This document shows, piece by piece, positions 22,388 through 37,300 of a stretch of 64,000 nucleotides of DNA. How positions within the stretch are numbered: position 1 is the stretch's first letter; every line of letters begins with the position of its first letter. Origin of the DNA: Cydia pomonella (lineage: Eukaryota > Arthropoda > Insecta > Lepidoptera > Tortricidae); contig NW_026907801.1 in the NCBI RefSeq assembly GCF_033807575.1, positions 124,001 through 188,000 on the forward strand, read 5' to 3'. Made by a program: the position numbers and the translations under genes. The notes below the pieces were generated by a model. It was not told the origin of the DNA. It saw only the letters and a program-made list of their open reading frames with translations, and searched no databases.

Positions 22388-25300
22388 TTAGTTACCTGCG
22401 GGGGGCTCGTGCCGCTCGTCCTCGGGCAGGGCGAGGCCGAACTCGCGCCGCAGCCGCGAGCTGAGGTTCTCGCGCTGCCGCTCTGACGCCGTAGGCTGTG
22501 CGTCGAACACTCCTGCGCATAGAAAGAGATCTTGTTATAACACACATTCCAATTTATTAACTTATTATTTGAACCTAAAACTTAATAAATGTAGGAAGTG
22601 GAAATGTTCTTTTACAATTTCAAGTTTTATTTATAATTTGCACACTTAAAAAGTTTAAAAGCTTTAAGTTTAACCAGAATATGGATTTCGGAAATTTCAA
22701 TCCACCATATAATACGTCACCCGGCCATTAAAAATAATCCATCGACACCTCGCTTATAAAAATCTGCCGTTGTTTGGTGGAATTAGGGTTTACGGGTCTA
22801 AATAGGGTTCCAACATATTCAGAGCCGTAGGGTTCCAATATGTAAATTTGCTCAAAGGCAATGTGAAATGCAAGCTTAAAAACACTTCAATTTTGACATA
22901 CGGCGACCGCATGGTCCGACATAAAAATGTCAGATTACTGCCCATTCGGAATACTGACTGAAATATCAAGAACGTCCCCACTTCCCGTTTGAGATAATGA
23001 TCGCTACCTGTAAGCGCCCCGCTGTCCGATGGTACGACTAGTGAAAAGAAATTCAGAGTTTAATCAATATGTAGAAGACTACTAACATACATTTATGAAC
23101 AGCGTGTTCTTTCGACCCTTGGCCAATACTCGGCGAGGTTAATATGTAAATCATACATCATTATGGGAGGAAACACGAAATTCACATTTTAGAATAAGGC
23201 TAAGGGTTGGAGAAACACTAGAGATACCACGAGAATTGTGGTTTTGGCCGAATACCGAATATTTGTCCACACTCTCGGCTGAAGCACCCAATATTTGGCG
23301 GCCGAATATTCGGTAGAGCACGTGTTCACTTTTCAGCACTATTCGTATGAAAAATAGTCGCCTACAAAGGACAATGTTTGCTAACATTTCAGTTTTATTG
23401 CTCAGTAAGTCTAGCAATAAGCTCAGTCAGAGTCGAGCATATTTAGCCGATGATAAAAATAAAATCTTTTATAAGCAACAATTGCTCAAAAAAATCGTCA
23501 TTAATAACAACATCCCATTAATACAGTTTGAATATAAGATGATTTGCGGTTCACTTTTTTAGTGCAATATTTTTCCTTAGGAGGGATATTAGCTATTCAG
23601 TATTCGGCCCAGTGAACAAGATACCGTGTAACTGCGTCGAAATATCAGGAGCTCAAAAACAATATAAAAGGTTATCACGGTGTATATCCCGTTCGATTTA
23701 AGACTAGTGAAACTAACCGTGAATCGTTCAAAACTGTTATCGAATACAGAATAGTTGCCGAATATTCGTAGCATCTCTAAAAAAACACCCTGAATTAGAA
23801 ACATACATAAATCTAACAATCAGTGGCAGGGAATCCTGCTAAGCGTTATATATATTATGTGTAGGTAAAGTTCTGTGTTAAACTTCGGCTAGGCCATGCA
23901 TAACATTGGATTATTTTAGATTAGAGATAATGAAAATCTGTGGTATCGATTTCTGTTGCGATAAGTAACGCAGTAACATTTGGACAAATACCAAAGTATT
24001 TAACAGGCACAGACAACTTCTTTAAAACTATGTTTGTTTGCTAACATACACATGTATTCACAATAAGAACGCGGTGATCTCACCACTTACGTGCAAGTGT
24101 ACTAACAACAACACTGTTAATCACTGACCATTCGCATACCTTATGTTTTTATAATAAGGATTATTATCAGTCACTGTGTCGATTTACTAAAAAACTGCTC
24201 AACTCATAAGCTCTGATCAAAGGTAACCATTATGTCGTAGCAATAAGGATTACAATAAGTCGACTGTGTCGATGATGTTGGTATGGGTTGCACGTGTATC
24301 GCATACACGGATGCTCGGGTCTGCGTAAATGAGAATCGTATGCAATTAAGGTGCCCGAGCTACACGTTTTATACAGTCATGCTATGGATTATATTAGCAT
24401 TACGATGCGTACGAATCGCGCTCAACGTATTTAAGAGCTCTTTAACTTGTTAAGACTTTGCCGCACCATTTTACCTTAGACTGCAATAGCTCATGTTTAT
24501 TGGTAGTGTGCAGGACATGCCCACAAAAGTTTACATTTTGACGTTTAGTAGTGCAGGAGATTGCTAAGCACATAGAAAATTATTCTCATGCCTTTCTTTT
24601 GGGTGCTAGTTCTAGCATAAGACAAAGACAGTCTGATTCTCTCTCTCTGATGTTTGAAATGAGACAGTCCTGAGCGAAACTATAAAGCATACATGGCATA
24701 TAGTTTGGCTCAGGACTAAAAAGTTATGACTTTTGCTACTATATTGATCGTAAAGTGTGCTTTCATACTATTCGTGGCGCGTTCTGTTCTAGACGTCATA
24801 AATGTTCCATCTAGAGTAAGGTTTTAGTGATCTGCCCCCCTCCCTCCCTTTCCCTAAATAAAAATGTCTAACTAAATGTATGCTCCCCCCCCCCTTGGCC
24901 ATCGGCCATATCAACTGCCCCCATAATCCATCAGCTGGAGACGCCCTTGTATGCAGTGTCGACGAACTCAACTGCAGAAGGTTAATGGTATAAAGATGTT
25001 GAATGCCGGGAAACTTACTACGTTTTTGTTTTGTAGATGAGTGACATTTGTAAATTTTATAATAGAAACCTTGGCTTGGCTTAAGACGTAGTGGTAAGCA
25101 TATTGATTTTTAACTAGTTTTCAATGCTGACTTCAATATCATTTTCTTACAATATTTATATTTTTTTGGGTTTTGTTTTGATCAAGCACTTCGTCATAAA
25201 TCCTTTCTAAATTAGTTTTTTGGAACGAAAGGTTAACTAACTCGCAGACAGACAGGTGGACGTAAATGACGAATATTTTCCTTGTTGACTTTGGAACCAA

Positions 25301-28300
25301 CACACAACACAACGATACAATTTGGAACAATATTCAAAATTACGCGTTCAAGTTTGTATCATTTCAATCATAGCCCCGCCATACAATACAAGAACTAGGG
25401 AAGTTTGTATTTTGTTGTATTTTGAATTGGGTTGAACTCCATTTGTTCGAAAATTTTACGAGACAAGAAATGCTACTCGTACTTTGTTTAGTTTTAGAAA
25501 GTTGAAATCCATTGAAACGGAGTGTAATCGTAATGTACATTGGGCGGCACGAGGATAGCACGTAAGTCAAATTTCTTAACTTTCCATCTCGCAATTTATT
25601 CGCACGGGTGCTCCGTTAACTTTGCCCGTGCGAAGATTGAGGATATCAACTCAATTCGTGGAACATTGCACCGCGGCGAGAATTGGGTCAGACGTTCGTC
25701 AGTCGGATCTGGCAGTTCGCGGTGACACGAAATCAATACGAGACGTCGCAACACTCGATAGGTTACGTCTCGCGATTTGAAGCGACGAATGAAAGTAATG
25801 ATGAAAGAATGGAAATGGAATGGAATTACACGAAAGTATGCAGATAGGAATACTATATCGCAATAGCGCTGATTTTAACACGCTTAGGTCGACTGTAACT
25901 ATGTAATGGAATCTAAGGTAACTAATTTAACCATCTTCCAAGGATCGTAGTGTCATGAAAATTGGCAGTTGTATGTAGTTCTGATGACAATACAATAATA
26001 TGGTACTGTCGAACTGATCTGATGATGGAGCCGGAAGATATGAACTGGAACTTCATGATGAAAACCGTATCATAGCTGTGTTTGGATTTGTTACAAAAAT
26101 CTTGTAATGAACTTTGACCACGATTAGGTTTAAAGGTCTGTTGATGAAGCCGGAAGATAGGCACTGGCATTCCATGATGGAATATCGCATCATAGTCGTA
26201 TTTGTACTTGTGAGAAAGGTCACGTAATGGACTTTTTACGTGCATTTATAAAAGCGTGTTTTTCTAGTGTTTTTTTTTAACTATTCATTTATTGATGTGT
26301 ATGAGACTGTTGTGTGAGGCCTCTCTCCATAATCTCTCTCTTTGCGATTCCACGATTTCTAATTTAAAATCTAACTGTCGATAGCGATTACGAATAGCAA
26401 CCACAAAAACACTGTTTTAATTAAATCGTAATAAAATAACTTGCTAGATTGCTAACGGTACACTAATATTGCATTATCAGAAAATCCACAATATCCACAT
26501 TTAAAGAAATCGTTCACACAAAGCTTACAGGGATCGGTATGAATGACCCTAAAGCGGCAATACCTTACGTATACACGTAGACGTCGCTACTACGCAGCAA
26601 CGCCGTAATATTGAAATCGCGTTTTCAAGGTCCCAAGGGGCACGGTGAATCGTTGTGCGCATATTGTTGCGTACCTGACTATTCTTAAACCTTATTGTGA
26701 AGACATAAGGTCCAGTTAAGAATGTTGCTGTAGTGTTGATACCTATACTTTGACTGGCAGATTTGAGTCTAAATAAAATAGCGAGTTCATGTTTTGCTTC
26801 GTATTTGTGATGATTAAATTAACCTATATCTTAAGCTATAACATCATCTTTTTGTATTTTTTTTTTCTTGACTAGTCTAACACAAATTAATTTTAATACT
26901 TTTTAGCCTCGAATGCCTCTTTATAGTTTTGCAACCTTGGCGTGAGCATATAAAAGCTTACAAAAACTCCTTTCTTCCTCCTTATAAAAGTTAGTTGACG
27001 TTAAACTGGATGGCAATAAGTCACAATAAGTTTCCGTCGCGATAAGACCTGCCAGCGAGTTGCACAATCTCAGTGTTATTGCTACTCGCTTCCTCTGCCG
27101 TATACGCGAATAGAAAAGTGTTGGCTTTTGATATTTTTATAAATTGGAATCGGGCAATATTTTTTGTCAATAATGATAAAAAAAATGATCTGCATAATAA
27201 TTCAATATTAATTTTAACATCAATAAATTATTCAAATTTAGCTTAAGATAATATGTGTTTACAAAATACAAAAATTTTTTTTTAATAATTTTGTATTCTT
27301 TTAGTATGATTTTTTGTATGATTTTTTTGTGTTTTACTTTTATATTCAATGCCTAACCTAAGACCCAAGAAAAAAAATAGATAATGATAATATTCTTTAT
27401 TGTGCACAATGAAAACATGATTAAGTATAGTTTTACATAAAAAACTAAGCAACAACAGGTGGTCTTATCGCTAAAAAGCGATCTCTTCCAGACAACCTTC
27501 AGGTAGAAGAAATTACCGTAAGGAAAAAATATGTATAATGGTAGCAAAAATAAATAAATAATACCGAGATAACCGCTATGTGGGATGTTGACTCGACGAT
27601 CATTGTTCCGATAGTCGTGTCTGCGAACAGTCTCATAGCGAAGAGTCTCGACCAACACCTAGAGAGACTCTCGCTGGGTGGATGGATCAAGGGTCAGATG
27701 CAGAAGGCGGTAGTTTTGGATATGGCGCGTATAGTACGTCGATATCTTTCTCTGCGGCCCTGACTACCGGCAGATTGGGCCCTGCTCCGCTGCTGGCGGC
27801 ACCCTAGATTGCTATATGCTATATTAATAAGAGTATATTTGAACTTGACAGGAAGGATGGGTCGAACGGTTTTTCGTGTCTCACCGTATGGTTCAATCAA
27901 ATGACACGGCAAATTTTCAACCAAACAGACACCAAAAAAGAATAAGCTTTCTCTACAAAAAAAAACAATGCAGCAAACCAGTAACACGACAAAATACGTT
28001 ATTATTTTAACTAAACTTCCGTGAGACTCGGACATGTTAAATACCTATAATAAAACGAGTAAATTTGTTTAAATTGAAAATACTCGACATGTTTCACTCC
28101 ATAACGGTGATAAATTATAACACGGAAAATTCGAATTATGTTATATTTCTGGCACAAGCACTCGATACTCTAAGATCTATTTGCCAATTCAAGAAATAAG
28201 GTTGTATATAATTACACAACATTTTTCTTAACAATAAGTCATACAATCATTTTAATTATGTTTACATAAACACAAGTGTCACAAAATGTGCACACCAGAT

Positions 28301-31300
28301 ACGTAAACTACACGTGATGTAATTACTGTAACTGTGTCAACACTGACTCATTCAATGTTACACTTTCCAGCTCGACGGTACATCCTTTCAAAAGTGCATT
28401 TACAAAGGAAGCCGGTCGATAAAGCGCAACAATTTATTGACAAAACGACTTAAACAGCTCATTCTTATAATGAACCTTAATCCTTGGGAGTAGACATGAA
28501 TTTGTCTTGAAACGTAGCAATTGAACTTTTCAACGACATTACAGTGACAAAATGACAATCGATTATAAGCTATAAATTACGGGAACAGAGTTGCAAATAG
28601 TTTGTTTGTACATTTACATGCGGCATGCGTTTATCTAATTGAGGGAATTAGTCGCGGAACGTGAACGCGGTCACTCGAAGCTTAATTTGTACGTTCCGTT
28701 GTTTACTGTCAACAAACAAGTAGCACTTGCATAATATAATATTGGGCCAGCGTGAGGACTATAGCCCAAACCCTCTCGCGCATGAACAGAGGTCTGTGCT
28801 CAGCAGTGGGACTATATATAATAATAAATAAATAAATGTTACTGACCAAAATGAGCAATAAAATAATAATCAATAGTCATTACTTACATAACATCAACAC
28901 TTACCCCCTTATTCATAAACGTCTACTAAAGTTGACAAGCCGCTAATAATCGTTTGTCCCTTTCCATCATACCAATACGTCGGAAAGGGACAAACGATTA
29001 TTAGCGGCTTGTCAACTTTAGTAGACGTTTATGAATAAGGGGGTTATGCTTAGCACACTGGATCCGCGCGTCGCTCCGATGTATGAGCGAGACAATGCTA
29101 TGCGCGTATTATAGCGACATCCCGCTCGCACGTGCGAATCGGATCCAGTGTGCATAGCACCTTATCTGACCATCGATGGACCTGTTTTTTTTATCTTCAA
29201 AACGTCATTTTGTGAACAAAAACTGGTATTGCAACATTAGCAACGTGGGTTGATTTTGCACGGGTGGCAGATTGAAACAGTTGAATAAACTGATTTACGT
29301 TCAAGGCCACGACATTGTTTTGTCTTTGTGGCGCGGACTTGCAATTTTTTATCAATATAATATACATTTTTAGTATTAATAGCCGTTTAAATGGTTATTA
29401 TTAAGATTTTGGTTTGAATGCAGTAAAATGGTGCGGCTCTCGGCGTGATATTTTAAAAGTAAAAGAGCACTTATTGCGGCAATTCTCTTAGCTTATTACT
29501 CACCGCAAGCACAAATTATCTTTTACACTACACATCATGAATTTGGAAAAGGGGTTTTTCTTCCTTGAAACGAGTGATCAAAGTGGCACTTTTCTGTTCT
29601 AGGATACAATTTCATTTACCTCAAATAATATTTAGAAACATAATAATTTCCTTATAGGTGATGTGAAAAGCAGCATGTTACATGGTAGCAAAATTATTTC
29701 GCATCACGCATTACTTTGCGGGCGGGACATAAGTGATAAGGTGCGTATTTTTTATATGTTCATGTGACCAGCTGACGGTCTTTCCACCGCGATACAACCG
29801 GTTATTTTTTAGTTCACGATAGCATCTAAACTATCATCTGACAAAGCATCATCCGGGGGGCGATGAGACGATATATGGTCTATAATAGTAGCTGCATAAA
29901 AGTGGCGAACTCAAGATGCTCGTAAACGCTTATAAATATCGCTATAGATAAAATATGATAGCACTAACCTTTAGGCAAATGCGCATTAGCGAGCTCCCGA
30001 TGCAGCCTCTGCTCCAGGTCGTCGGCGGCGGCGGCGGCGGCGGCGTCGAGCCGCTGCGGCGACAGCGAGCCGGCGCCGGACGCGCCCGACGACTCGGACG
30101 ACCACTCCGGCCCGTGCGCCTCGCTCTCCGACGGGTGCGGCTCCTCGCTCAGGGGCCCTCGGTGCCGCTTGCGGTATTCGGTGATAGAGAGCTGCCAGAG
30201 TGGACTGATGTTACTTTTCAGGGTTGGACGGAGCGATAACACGCGTCGAGATATAATGTATTATGGTGTATGGGTCAAAAGTCTTTCCGTTGTTTTGTTC
30301 CTAAGTACTCTGTCACGCTTCTATTTTTGTCTTTGATCAAGAAACAAGACACGAAAAGAATTTTAACCCGTTTGCTCGATTGAATTGATTGTAATTCAGT
30401 AGTGTAGTCGGCCATATAATAGTTATTTGTTTTATAAGAGGGCAAAGTTGTTGTTTAACCGCTCGTGCTAATATTGATACCCGAGCAAGCGAAAGATTCC
30501 AAAATTGAACCACGAGCGTAGCGAGTGAAATCTTGAGCGTTGCGATGGTTTCAAGGTATGAGGGCTAATAAATATATTTCTATTTCTATTTCTATATTTC
30601 TATGAAATACCAAAAAAAAACAAACCAAATCAAATCCAAATGAATAAGTTCATTATTAAAAATATATCATCCAAAATCATCATTTAAAAGTCAATTCTAC
30701 CAGCTAACATAAGGAAACGACTCAAAACTTGCATCTGATTACTTTGCCCCACATGTGGATAAAATGCAACTTTCTCATTAGTTTTTGAACAATCAAGAGG
30801 GCCTTTATCAGTTGGTGTGGTGAAAAGAAACTTATGAGATTTCGCGTACATTATAGAGGGTGGTTTATATGTGGCTTAAATGGTGAACCGAGACATATTC
30901 TCAATACCGCTGCTGGTCAATGCCAAATACACTCTCAAAAATTATCAAACAAAATTACTTCAGGTTTTTTTCAGATCAGAAAATTTGTAACCTTAAAACT
31001 AGCGATAACTTTTTCCTTCAAAATTAAATTTGAGTAACTATACACTGAATTATAGAGTCGTTTACATATTATTGTACCGCAATATTAGATATCATTTTGC
31101 AGCATTTCGGAAGGAAAAGTCAATTACCACTTACTTTTGAGTTTAGAAAAATTCTAATCTTAAAAAAAAAAGGGGTGTAATAATTTTCATTCTCCGTAAA
31201 CTATGTGCAGTTTTATCTAATTATTCAAAGAAAGAACTTCATGCAGTTGTCAACTCTTTACATTATATTTGTCTGGTGGGATTTCTTCACACACATATTG

Positions 31301-34300
31301 CCGAAAAAGCACAGACAATTTTTCTTCCAAAAACCCTTAGGTTTTTGTCTTATTTTATACGTTTCATACCAGGCTTCATCCGCGCAGTACAACTGACCCC
31401 CACCAATAACTCACGTGGCTTCCGCAATGCTTGCGGAATAAACAAACATCTGTACAGGTCAACGCACCCATTAGAGAAAGTGCTTCGCAGTACGCCACAT
31501 GTTTTATGTATGTCAAGGCAATTGTAACTTTATGAATGATTAATTGTCACAAATTGTGTTAAAAATGGAATAACGTTTGGTAACTTTAAGTCGTTATGAA
31601 ATACATGATAAGTGGAGATACGAGTTGTTGACATGTCCAGTCTTATCTGTGACCTTGAACTAAATTGTGTTAAGACGAGATAGTCTTAAATGTAATTAAA
31701 TTGCATGAGAATGCGTTTACATGATAAAGTAATGCTGTTGTAAAAAAATAAGTAACCTGCAGATTTTCAATTGAAGGCCGTTTTTATCTTGGTGGCAGAT
31801 TAATAATTTGACGTGATTAATAAAAAACAGAATATGGATTGCTAAAAAAAAAACAGTTTACATTTACACTTTTGCACTTCCTTTGTAATGAGGGCATAAA
31901 ATAAACACATTTTTGACGTCGAAATCCAGGGGAGGGGTCACCGGAGGAAGAGATTAATTTGAGAGACTTTTAATGTGCAAATAGGTCAATAAGATTAATT
32001 TTTAAACTAAAACTTGTCACGCGCTAATGCGAGAACAGTCTGAATTGACTAAAAATAGTAAGGCACTTTAATTGACATATTGAATGAATTTAGTAATGCA
32101 GGCGAGTTACCTTCCTCCTGACGGGTTTGGGCTTGTCCTGCGGCGGCGGGTGCAGGCGCGGGTCGGCGGCGCGGCAGGGCCTGGCGCCGCCCGGCGGCCT
32201 GTGCGCCGCGCCCGCCTCCGCCAGCGACGTCTGCAGCACGCCCGACAGCAGCACACTGTTATTCGAGTCCATATTGCTCACGCGAGTCAGTATCTCCTGC
32301 ACACTCTTCAGTTCGTCCACACCCGTAATACTATCTTTGTCGAATATACTATTGTCTAAACTTGTAGTCCTATCTATTGCACTTTTTATTATGGACGGCA
32401 CCGGGTCCGCGGACGCCGGCACGTCGTAGGGTTGCGAGAAGTTGCTGAAGATCCCCGAAAACAGTCCGGTCGAGCTGAACCTCGACGAGAAGGGGAGCGG
32501 GCTCTCCAGAACTGAGGGTTTATCTTTCCCTGGTAAGTGTTTTTCTTCAGGTTTGCTCGCGGGCGACGCGGGCACTCGCACCGGTTCCATCGGTTCCTCC
32601 GGCAGAGGGATAGCCTCTAGTGAAGGGATGTCGTCCGGTAGAGGGATGGACTCCACTTCGGAGTGCACCTCGCCGTTGACTTCGGACGACTTTGAGTCTG
32701 TATCGTTGGATAACGCCTCCTTCTCCTCTTTTTCGATCATCTGCTTGACCCGGGCCTTGAGCGGCCGCCGCGGCTCCTCGGGCAGAGGAATCGTCTCCAG
32801 CGGCGGTATCACAGATAACAGGCCCTGGTCTTCCGGCAGGGGGATGTTCTCCGGCGCCGGCAGAGCCATCGAGTCCCCGATCGTGTAAGAGTCGTGCATG
32901 ACTCCATTAATCACCAGTTTGGAGTTCTTCATGTTCCCCGTAAATTGCTTCTTTATAGGCCGCATCGGCTCCTCCGGTAGCGGTATCGCTTCTAGAGGAG
33001 GAATCGGGCCCGGATCGTCCGGCAAAGGTATGTTTTCGGGGGCCAGTAACGCCGAATTGCTGATATCGTCGTGAATGTCACCATTAATCTCTGGCGACTT
33101 CGAACTTTCTTTCTCTGTGCGCAATTGAATACTGATTTGGTCGTCCACCATGTTGAGATCGAAGTTCAGATTGACCTTCTTCCGCTTTTCTTTCGGAGGT
33201 TTCTTGTTCCTGCTCTTGAGGATGAGAATGTTTTCGGTGTGGAAGGAGTGTATCTTCTTCTGTATGTCGTCCATCTCGTCGCGCTGCGGAGACGAGTTCC
33301 CGCTAGTATCTGCGGATCGGGAACTGTTCTGTTTATCATTGAGCAGGTCCATTCCTTTTATATCACAGTTTGTGGGTTCACTGCTTTCTAATTTCGGTTG
33401 AGGGGTGACAGTGGTGTCGATGTCCATCGGGACGACCTTGTCGTAGTTGGGGTCGTCGGGCTCGACGTTGTTGTTGTTGGTGGCGAAGTCGGGCTTGGCC
33501 GGCGGGGGCAGCTCGTCCTCGGGCGTGGGCACGCCGATGATGCGGCGGATGTGCTCGGTGTCGGCGGTGGCCACGTTGACGTTGAGCACGTCGTGGTCGG
33601 GGTGGCACTGGTCGTCGGAGCCCTGGCCGCTGTCGGAGCGCGTGCGGTCGCGGCCGTACACGCCCTCCATGATGCCGCGCACGTTGTACTGCCGGATCAG
33701 ACCGCCGTCGTCCTTCACCGGAGAATCCTCGGACGTTAAATTGGGTGACGTTTCGTCGTGACACTGCAGAAAAATTCAAGAATGAGAATCGAATATGACA
33801 CGATGTTAGATTAAGTTGATGTGATACTTACAGGCACAATATTATTAGGTTCGCAGGATAGCGATTCTCTCGCTAACCGTCGCTTCTTCAATGGCGTCAC
33901 TATTTCGTTGGGCGGAGATTCTACAACAAACGCATCTAAATTTAAACATTAAAACATTTAGTCTTTACAATCTTCAAGGTACCTCAAATGAGCATGTCAA
34001 TACGCACCCGCATTAGGAGAATCGCTTTCTTCACTGATGGCCTGTCTGAGCCACCGTTTCTTAGCACTATGCTGGGGTATCACAGTAGGCGTCGTTTCCA
34101 CGACTTCAGTCGGAGGGGTACTCCGAGTAATCCTCCTAGCCTTCTTTGGGGGTCTGCTCCGATCCCGGCTGGGGGTTCTGGGTGGGGATGCCGCATCTTC
34201 CTCGTGGAAATCTGGGGCCCCACTTAAATCGCCAATCATCGTCGAGGCAACTCTCACGAGGCTCTCTAAAGATGTGGCGGACATCAAAGGCGGTCTGTAC

Positions 34301-37300
34301 GGAGATCTGTAGGGCGACGGCGTCCGCTCGGGCGACCGACCGATCCATTCCGTTGCCATCGTTTTCTTAGTTTTAGGCAGTTTAAAGGCGGATTCCACTG
34401 AACCGACGGCGGCTTCTACTAGTAAACATGCTGAGCTTAGGCCAAGATCCTGAAACAACAAAAAAAAGATTTTTTAATTATATTCGCTCCAAGTAGGGTT
34501 TTTTCGGCAAGATCTGTACACCCAAGGTCAGGGTCACATTTTTGCATAATATTATCACCTTATTCCATAGATAAAAAATACACACAAAAGGAACCTCGAA
34601 TAAGCACTTGAGTGGGTTATCTTTATTGCTATGTTAACATTTTAGCTCAACTTTCGAACGTCAATAACGGATATATTTGTACCTCCAGTTCAATGTCAAC
34701 AACAGATAAACCTCAACAGGTCAAATGAGGTATTGAGGCTAAACGTTCGGTGACAAGTGTACTTTACGTTTCATATTATGCTTATTATTTAATATTTTGA
34801 AACCAATTTCCGCCCATCTTTGTAGTGCAGAATTGGTAAATTCACAAATTATCGGATAAAGTCTGAAACTTCTCACTTCAATTTAAAGAGTGTCGAGAAG
34901 TTTGTGACTTTCTCCGACTATACCTAGTCACAAAATTCTCAACTGCATAAGTTACGCGGTTATCACACAGATGCGAATCCGAAACAGAGCACACGAAGAG
35001 GTTGTAAGTTTGGTTCGCTCACTTCGCTGATGGCATCGTTGTTCCTGTCGGCCTCGTTGTTGTGCGGCGCGCTGTCCCTGCGGGGTGGGCGCGGCGGGCG
35101 CGGCGGGCGCGGCGAGCGCGGCTCGTCGCCCGACGTCACCAGGTCGCTGTCGGCCGAGTTCAGGCGCCGCCGGTTGGACTGCGACGTGGTGCGGGCGCGG
35201 CCTTTGCGTCTACAATCCCACAATTTGTTACACGTAAATAATAGTATTTTATACAATCGTGATATGATAGAAAGCTTTTCAGTCGATTTGCGTGTTTTGG
35301 CAACGAAGCTTGCTGAGTTGCCTAAGTAAGGTACGAGATGGAAAAGCTTGATTATATCACTATTGTATACAATAATTTTTCTACAAGTCATCTAAAATAA
35401 TACTTTTTTTACTATAAAACTTAAAAATTAATGAAAATTGGTAAGTATCTCGGTAGACAAAAATGTAGTACAAAAGATAAACTCCGCGACTCCGCGCCCC
35501 GTGCCCTTTAATCTTTTCTATGGGAGCGCGGCGACACGTGATTGGTAATTTTTATAATTGACTATGTAGTATCGAAAAGAATCTTACAGTTAAGTTGGGA
35601 GCCCACACATGAAAAGTACGCAATTATAGTTTGCTATACGAAATCGAGTAGAAAAAGAAATTAAAAAGAAAAATATAAGTAACTAGGTAACAACAGGCGA
35701 TCGTATGGCTAAATAGCGATCTCTTCCAGGCAACCCAATATAGAATAATTATAACAATAGAGGAGCCTTAATTCACGACTTCTTGGATGCATTAAAATAT
35801 ATCAGCTCTGATAAACTCTGCAATCAATAAGTTTCCACCAACATTTTATATTCCATTGAAGCACCTTTCTTGTTAAAACTTAATCTTTTGACAGTAGTTG
35901 ACTGGAATTTACTGTCTAATGAAAAGTAAGGTCGGGAATGTACATAAAATCAATAACATATTTGTTCATTATGATAAAATAATTCGGTCTCTGTCATCAG
36001 ATTCATCGAGCTAGCTCATTGACACCTTAAGCTAGTTATTTTTAACATCTTGGTTAGTTAAAAAAATTAAGGTGTCTTAAATTTTCAAGACATTAAATTT
36101 ATTTGATATGCCAAGTTTTAGTATCAATTTAACTTACTTCTTCCTCTTTTTCGAGCTGCACTGGAAGTCATCATCCTCATCTTTGTCCACCGCATTTGGG
36201 TGGGGATCGGATTCCCTCCGCTTTTGCCGTTCTTTCACCTCCTGTTTGCGCTGTTCCGCTTTCTCCATGCGTTCGAACGCCTTCATTATGGCTTCCATTT
36301 TACGCTCCTCACGAGTCTAAAATAATAATAATAAATTAGTTAAAGTTCAATTTATCTTTAAATTTTTTCTACAAATTTCTGTAAAGTGTAAGTGATAATT
36401 TAAGCAAGTTTCACATCACCAGTAAATTTTAATAGTACAAATAATACAATTGTTTTTTTCTGATTCCACTTAGTAACTTAAAAATCGATCATCGAATCGT
36501 AAGGATGTGTAATCAAAATATGATAGACAATTACTAAAATAAATATGAGTTTTAGTTATTACACATTTTTAAAAGATAACTTACCATTTTCTTCTTATCC
36601 TTCTCTTTGTTGGTCGGCAGTTTGTCCTGCGAATCATCAGTTTTATCATCCAAGGAGTCCTGGTTGGTACAAGTGTTCCTACTAGACCTGGATGATCGGT
36701 CGTGGCACGCCGACTTGGCTGTATATTCCCGTGTAGCCGGTCTTTCATCATCAAGCCCATCTCGTCTAGTCCTACGCTCCCTTTCTTCCACTTTAGGAGA
36801 CTCTTTCTTTGGACTAGGCTCCTGTTTAACTTCTTTAGGCTCTTCTTTTATTTCGTCTTAATTTCCTCTTTCAGCACTTCTTGTTTTACAGGTTTTTCTT
36901 CATCAGATTCAGGTTCTGCCTTCGTTTCTTCCTTTTTAGGAATCACTTCCTCTTTGATTGGTTCTGGTTCTGCCTTAATCGGTTCTGGTTCTGGTTCAGG
37001 TTGAGGTTGAGGTTGAGGATCAGGTTCTGGCATAACCGGTTCTGCCGGTTTCTCCTCCTCAGTCTCCATTTTCACGTAATCCGGCTCGTCTATTTCCGGT
37101 TTCATCTCCTCTTTGGCCGTTAAATCCATTTCTGGTTTGGTATCTTCTGGGGCCTCTGTTTTCACCGGCTGGTCAAAGTTGAGGGCCATGATGGCGCTTT
37201 TTACGGGAGACATTGGTGAGTATTCGTATTTGATAGGCGATTTCTTTTCCAACTTGATGGGTGTTACTGGGCAAGGGTATTCTTTAGCTGGGGAAGCTAG

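Larger units (their letters stand above)
22513..29968 (-). other. long upSET intron 9 filled with repeats
   Basis: 7.5 kb without a supported exon. It holds a GGCCGAATATTCGG-type repeat (23200-23320 and 23590-23780), a C-rich repeat at 24829-24950, a tandem pair at 26021-26235, a LINE fragment at 27564-27790, two adjacent palindromic elements at 28904-29159 and a family E copy at 29738-29885. Confidence 0.6.

Noticed and set aside
32127..33761. Several plus-strand ORFs of 80-150 codons
   Set aside because: Antisense shadows of upSET exon 8; low stop density reflects its GC-rich codon use.
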